From RH-AL1 sp965198495 (GTDB taxonomy: Bacteria > Pseudomonadota > Alphaproteobacteria > Rhizobiales > Beijerinckiaceae): a stretch of 64,000 nt of DNA. The notes beneath the pieces were generated by a model that ran no database searches, had not been told where the DNA came from, and saw nothing but the letters and a program-made list of their open reading frames with translations. Made by a program: the position numbers and the translations under genes. Positions 60,575 through 64,000 of the stretch are shown here, piece after piece. The stretch is from contig CBDAPL010000001.1 in NCBI GenBank assembly GCA_965198495.1, positions 1,240,001 through 1,304,000 on the forward strand. The letters are read 5' to 3'. The first letter of the stretch is position 1. The number at the start of each line of letters is the position of its first letter.

Positions 60575-61498
60575 CTACAAATCCAGGGTGAGCATCAGCT
60601 TGCCGTGCGCGCGTCCGGCCAGACTTAAGCCCATTGCGGATCGCCAATCCATGAGAGGAAAACTGCGCGCGACCGGCACCTTGAACCGACCTTCGGCCGC
60701 AAGCTTGGCGAACTCGCCCAGCGCACCATAGGCCAGCGCCCCCTCGAAACTGTTTTTCACGCCCAGAGCTTCGGCAGCGGGGCCGTGATTGCTGACCGTC
60801 ACGATACGCCGGGCATCATCGGCGATCTTGACGAGGTCCGGCAGCACGTCGCTAACCGGACCGGCATCGAAAATCAGGTCGGGAGTGCCGCCGGCAAAGT
60901 TTCGCACCCGTTCCACCATGCCGGCACCATAGGGCGTCACTTCAGCGCCGAGTGCGCGAAGCTGCCCTGAAAAGGTATCGCCTGCGGCGGCGATCACTCG
61001 CGCGCCACGCAGCCGCGCAATTTGCACAGCGGCAAAACCGATCATCGTGCCTGCGCCGTACACAAACAGCGTGTGGTCGGCAGCGACGCCGAGGATGTTG
61101 AGGCAACGAGATGAGGTCTCGATAGCCATCGGCAGCGCCGCAGCATGGACAAAATCGAGCCCTGCCGGCACGGCAGTCCAGACTGCCAGGACGGCATGGT
61201 CCGCAGCACCGGCGCTTGGATAGTCCTGATAGGCAGGGACACCGAGAACCTGATCGCCGATCGCCACATCTGCAACGCCCTTGCCGATCGCATCCACCGT
61301 CCCCGAAACGTCGAGGCCAATGCCCCGGGGGAGGTCGCCAGGGAACAGGCCGCGACACAGCGCCCAATCCGCCGGGTTGAGCCCGCAGGCATGGACTTTG
61401 ACCCGCACATGCCCGGCCTTGGGTTCTGGGATGTCGGCCTTTTCGAGACGCAGCACATCTCCCGGCTCGCCGTATCGATTAAAACGAAGCGTCCTCAT
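60575..61498 (-). CDS. Zinc-independent NADPH:quinone reductase (MDR superfamily)
   Basis: This 307-residue enzyme has the quinone-reductase layout: MRTLRFNRYGEPGDVLRLEK, VRVKVHACGLNPADWALCRG, DVSGTVDAIGKGVADVAIGD and the NADPH-binding LFVYGAGTMIGFAAVQIARL. Zinc-ligand cysteines of alcohol dehydrogenases are missing. It reduces quinones or enones with NADPH. AGGAG stands 6 nt before ATG 61498. The divergent TetR gene 76 bp away probably regulates it. The ca. 100 bp between it and the upstream broken gene hold nothing clear. Confidence 0.88.
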   Translation of the reverse strand: MRTLRFNRYGEPGDVLRLEKADIPEPKAGHVRVKVHACGLNPADWALCRGLFPGDLPRGIGLDVSGTVDAIGKGVADVAIGDQVLGVPAYQDYPSAGAADHAVLAVWTAVPAGLDFVHAAALPMAIETSSRCLNILGVAADHTLFVYGAGTMIGFAAVQIARLRGARVIAAAGDTFSGQLRALGAEVTPYGAGMVERVRNFAGGTPDLIFDAGPVSDVLPDLVKIADDARRIVTVSNHGPAAEALGVKNSFEGALAYGALGEFAKLAAEGRFKVPVARSFPLMDWRSAMGLSLAGRAHGKLMLTLDL

Positions 61499-61574
61499 TC
61501 AAATCTCCTGTGATAAGGTCAGCCACAGACATATCGCTTAAAGACAGTGACTGACAATATGTTGGAAGACTAAA
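61499..61574. promoter_or_regulatory. Divergent promoter region of the quinone reductase and tetR
   Basis: This 76-bp gap must hold both promoters. ACATAT (61530-61535) and ATATGT (61557-61562) are inverted, with a GACAGTGACTGACA stretch between, and could be part of a TetR operator. The assignment is tentative. Confidence 0.35.
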
Positions 61575-62132
61575 ATGCCGCGGAACGGAAAAGAGGCGCG
61601 TCGCCGCTTGCAACAAGCGACCCTGGAATTGTTCCAGCAGCAGGGCTACGACGCGACCACGACGGCCGAGATCGCCGAGCGGGCTGGCGTCACTGAGCGA
61701 ACATTCTTCCGGCATTTCGCCGATAAGCGAGAGGCGCTGTTCGACGGCGAGTTAGCGTTGCGCGACATCCTGGCTGAGACGGTCGTCGCGGCACCGCAGG
61801 ATATGCTTCCCATGGATGCGCTGTTTCACGCTTTTAGATCGGTTGAACCGCTTCTCCAGCGGAATCGCCCTTTCACCGAGCCCCGGCAAAAGGTCATCGC
61901 CAAGACCCCGGCTTTGCAAGAGCGCGTCCTGTCCAAGACAGCGAAACTGACCGTCGGCTTATCGGACGCGCTGCGTCAACGCGGCGTGGAAGAAGGCACG
62001 GCCGAGTTTGCCGCGCAAATCGGGATGGCGATGCTCGCTCACGCTACGAGCGCGTGGCTGGCTGATCCGACGACGGACTTAAGCGCACACCTTGCAAAAT
62101 CCCATACGCAACTGCGGCGGCTTTCGACATAA
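61575..62132 (+). CDS. TetR-family transcriptional regulator
   Basis: This 185-residue protein has the TetR DNA-binding domain at residues about 6-52 (EARRRLQQATLELFQQQGYD, ATTTAEIAERAGVTERTFFR, HFADKREALF) and a helical ligand-binding domain. It diverges from the NADPH:quinone reductase gene and is likely its repressor, released by an electrophile or quinone-like compound. The ligand is not readable from the sequence. The start ATG 61575 lacks a clear Shine-Dalgarno. Confidence 0.9.
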   Translation: MPRNGKEARRRLQQATLELFQQQGYDATTTAEIAERAGVTERTFFRHFADKREALFDGELALRDILAETVVAAPQDMLPMDALFHAFRSVEPLLQRNRPFTEPRQKVIAKTPALQERVLSKTAKLTVGLSDALRQRGVEEGTAEFAAQIGMAMLAHATSAWLADPTTDLSAHLAKSHTQLRRLST

Positions 62133-62191
62133 TCAGTTCGAAGCGCATGGCGCACTAGTCTGGAATTACGCAACGACGTTGACCGGCTCTG

Positions 62192-62215
62192 ATATGTCCG
62201 TTATCTTGGACATAT
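62192..62215. promoter_or_regulatory. ArsR operator overlapping the arsR start codon
   Basis: ATATGTCC-N8-GGACATAT is a perfect 8-bp inverted repeat whose last two bases are the first two of ATG 62214. ArsR repressors bind such imperfect or perfect dyads near the promoter. Its place on the start codon implies either a leaderless mRNA or a start slightly downstream. Confidence 0.65.
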
Positions 62216-62585
62216 GGACAACCAAACGACGATCGCCGCGCTTGCGGCCCTAGCCCAGGGCACCCGGCTCGATACGTTCAGGCTTCTGGTGCGGCACGAA
62301 CCGGACGGCCTGCCAGCGGGCGATATCGCCCGCGAGCTGGTGGTGCCGCACAACACCATGTCGGCGCATCTGGCGATCCTGTCCCGCGCCGGCCTCGTCG
62401 TCGGGGAGAGGCACAGCCGCTCGATCGTCTATCGGGCTAGCCTCGACCGGCTGCGTGACGTGACCCTGTACCTGCTGAAGGATTGCTGCGGCGGCAACCC
62501 GGAGCTGTGCGCGCCGCTCGTTGCCGAGCTGATGCCGTGCTGTCCGCCGAAGGGCCAAAAGGCAAAGGCGAGAGCCGATGCCTGA
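62214..62585 (+). CDS. arsR: ArsR-family arsenic-responsive repressor
   Basis: This 123-residue winged-helix repressor (ALAALAQGTRLDTFRLLVRH, GDIARELVVPHNTMSAHLAI, LSRAGLVVGERHSRSIVYRA) has C-terminal cysteines Cys91, Cys92 and Cys99 in KDCCGGNPELC, similar to the C-terminal As(III) site of one ArsR type (A. ferrooxidans), plus a second pair Cys109-Cys110. As(III) binding should release it from the operator over its own start. It overlaps arsC by 8 bp and leads the operon arsR-arsC-acr3. Confidence 0.92.
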   Translation: MDNQTTIAALAALAQGTRLDTFRLLVRHEPDGLPAGDIARELVVPHNTMSAHLAILSRAGLVVGERHSRSIVYRASLDRLRDVTLYLLKDCCGGNPELCAPLVAELMPCCPPKGQKAKARADA

Positions 62586-63024
62586 CGACATCATCATCTA
62601 TCACAACCCCGATTGCGGCACGTCGCGCAACACGCTGGCTATAATCCGCAATGCCGGCATCGAGCCGCATGTGATCGAGTACCTGAAAACTCCGCCGGCA
62701 CGGCCGCTGCTGGCGGCGCTGATCGCGCGCATGGGCGTCCCGGTGCGATCGGTCTTGCGCGAGAAAGGGACGCCTTACGGCGAACTGGGCCTCGGCGATG
62801 CCAGCCTGACCGATGACCAGCTGCTCGATGCGATGCTGGCGCACCCGATCCTGATCAATCGCCCGATCGTCGTCTCACCGCTTGGCGTCAAGCTGTGCCG
62901 GCCGTCGGAAGCCGTGCTCGATCTGTTGCCGACTGCGCAACAGGCGGCCTTCACTAAAGAGGACGGCGAGCGCGTGATCGACGCGCATGGCCGGCGCGTC
63001 TCAACAGAAAGCCCCAAGCCATGA
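62578..63024 (+). CDS. arsC: Glutaredoxin-type arsenate reductase
   Basis: This 148-residue protein has the catalytic Cys13 in IIYHNPDCGTSRNTLAIIR and the arginines of the ArsC family (Arg near RPLLAALIARMG, LINRPIVVSPLGVKLCRPSE with two of them). It reduces As(V) to As(III) with glutathione and glutaredoxin, and the As(III) then leaves by the Acr3 pump. The ATG lies inside the end of arsR and the TGA overlaps the acr3 start (ATGA), so the three genes are translationally coupled. Confidence 0.95.
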   Translation: MPDDIIIYHNPDCGTSRNTLAIIRNAGIEPHVIEYLKTPPARPLLAALIARMGVPVRSVLREKGTPYGELGLGDASLTDDQLLDAMLAHPILINRPIVVSPLGVKLCRPSEAVLDLLPTAQQAAFTKEDGERVIDAHGRRVSTESPKP

Positions 63025-64000
63025 GCGATGCCGTCACCCGCCCCGGCGTCGTCGCTGCGGCCAGGGCCCCCAGCATGGGCACATTCGAGCGTTACCTGAC
63101 GCTATGGGTCGCGCTCTGCATCGTCGCCGGCATCCTGCTCGGCCGACTGGTGCCAGGCGTCTTCCACGCGATCGGCGCGGCCTCGGTCGCGCAAGTAAAC
63201 CTACCCGTGGCGGTGCTGGTCTGGCTGATGGTCATTCCGATGCTGCTCAAGATCGACCTGGCGGCGTTAGGGCAGGTGGGGGCGCACTGGAAAGGGATCG
63301 CGGCGACGGTCGGCGTCAACTGGCTGGTCAAGCCGTTCTCGATGGCGCTGCTCGCCTGGGTCTTCATCGCGCATGTGTTCCGATCCTATCTGCCGGCGGA
63401 TCAGATCGACAGCTATACGGCAGGGCTAATCCTGCTGGCCGCCGCGCCCTGCACGGCCATGGTCTTCGTCTGGTCGAACCTCGTTGAGGGCGAGCCGCAT
63501 TTCACGCTGGGGCAGGTGGCGCTCAACGACACGATCATGGTGGTGGCTTTCGCGCCGATTGTCGGGCTGCTGCTCGGCCTGTCCTCGATCACGGTGCCCT
63601 GGGGCACGCTAATGCTGTCGGTCGTCCTCTACATCGTCGTGCCGGTGATCGCGGCCCAGCTCTGGCGGCGCGCGCTGCTGGCGAAGGGTGGGCAGCGGGC
63701 TCTTGCCCACACGCTGAAACGGCTTTCGCCGGTTTCGCTCCTGGCGCTGCTGCTGACGCTAGTGCTGCTGTTCGGCCTGCAAGGCGAACAGATCACGCGG
63801 CAGCCACTTGTGATCGCCATGCTGGCGGTGCCGATCCTGATCCAGGTCTACTTCAATGCCGGGCTAGCCTACCTGCTAAACCGGCAGCTTGGCGTTGCCT
63901 GGTGCGTCGCCGGCCCTTCTGCGCTGATCGGCGCGTCGAACTTCTTCGAGCTGGCCGTTGCCACGGCTATCGCGCTGTTCGGCTTTCAGTCCGGGGCGGC
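63021..64000 (+). CDS. acr3: Arsenite efflux transporter of the ACR3 family (partial, runs off the window)
   Basis: At least 326 codons are present; the 3' end lies outside. The protein has about nine of the ten expected membrane helices: YLTLWVALCIVAGILLGRLV, LPVAVLVWLMVIPMLLKID, GLILLAAAPCTAMVFVWSNL with the conserved Cys of ACR3 pumps, and GPSALIGASNFFELAVATAI with the conserved Glu region. ACR3 proteins export arsenite using the proton gradient. The start ATG 63021 overlaps the arsC stop by 4 bp. No ATPase subunit is needed for this family. Confidence 0.93.
   Translation, partial: MSDAVTRPGVVAAARAPSMGTFERYLTLWVALCIVAGILLGRLVPGVFHAIGAASVAQVNLPVAVLVWLMVIPMLLKIDLAALGQVGAHWKGIAATVGVNWLVKPFSMALLAWVFIAHVFRSYLPADQIDSYTAGLILLAAAPCTAMVFVWSNLVEGEPHFTLGQVALNDTIMVVAFAPIVGLLLGLSSITVPWGTLMLSVVLYIVVPVIAAQLWRRALLAKGGQRALAHTLKRLSPVSLLALLLTLVLLFGLQGEQITRQPLVIAMLAVPILIQVYFNAGLAYLLNRQLGVAWCVAGPSALIGASNFFELAVATAIALFGFQSGA

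Overview
The window looks like accessory DNA (a genomic island or large plasmid) of an alphaproteobacterium, most likely a member of the Hyphomicrobiales such as Methylobacterium. The reasons are: LexA boxes of the alphaproteobacterial form GTTC-N7-GTTC, a tandem luxR-luxI pair followed by a small overlapping ORF, UmuDC cassettes led by a small SOS protein, IalB and SRAP proteins, and GC-rich coding with many TTG/GTG starts. There are no rRNA, tRNA or core housekeeping genes. Insertion-sequence remnants, four tyrosine-recombinase-type genes and many broken genes show long turnover. The genus is an inference.

Layout. 1-7100: SRAP protein, quorum-sensing module (luxR, lux box, luxI, small ORF), XRE regulator, a small SOS gene with LexA box, a truncated umuD copy and a T4 Rnl1-like RNA ligase. 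7075-11851 (minus strand): a type I secretion operon with an 805-residue repeat protein as probable cargo, an intact ABC exporter and a ruined HlyD gene. 12651-24691 (plus strand): a giant trimeric autotransporter adhesin with near-identical 984-bp repeats, one interval of which is decayed, then an IalB-like protein and a Skp/OmpH-like chaperone. 25086-31741: IS5 remnant, a two-gene recombinase module, a small XRE regulator with a 31-bp palindrome, a decayed LuxR-type regulator and a decayed second copy of the SOS gene.

32011-44658: surface-polysaccharide locus. rfbF and rfbG make CDP-4-keto-6-deoxyglucose; a TylC-type C-methyltransferase and an NAD-dependent reductase/epimerase could turn it into a branched 6-deoxyhexose. 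A truncated export permease, a methyltransferase, an unknown 597-residue protein and a very large three-domain glycosyltransferase accompany them. 44665-47260: IS701 remnant and an integrase gene with two in-frame nonsense codons. 47320-52477: secreted HNH-like nuclease, LexA-controlled SOS operon (small protein, umuD, umuC), alpha/beta hydrolase, exonuclease III-like gene and a ParDE pair.

52692-60475: mobile and defence region with HNH protein, broken serine recombinases, an IS6 element, an ISL3 remnant, a HepT remnant, an AT-rich Shedu (SduA) gene lying 4 bp after a XerC/D-like integrase, and a MltR-domain gene split at a C11 tract. 60575-64000: quinone reductase with divergent TetR regulator, then an arsenic operon arsR-arsC-acr3 that leaves the window.

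Most striking points: the T1SS operon facing the adhesin/IalB/Skp cassette across one intergenic region, the three-copy SOS small-gene family with LexA boxes, the Shedu-integrase unit, the branched-sugar cassette, and two long G/C homopolymer tracts at places that decide a reading frame.
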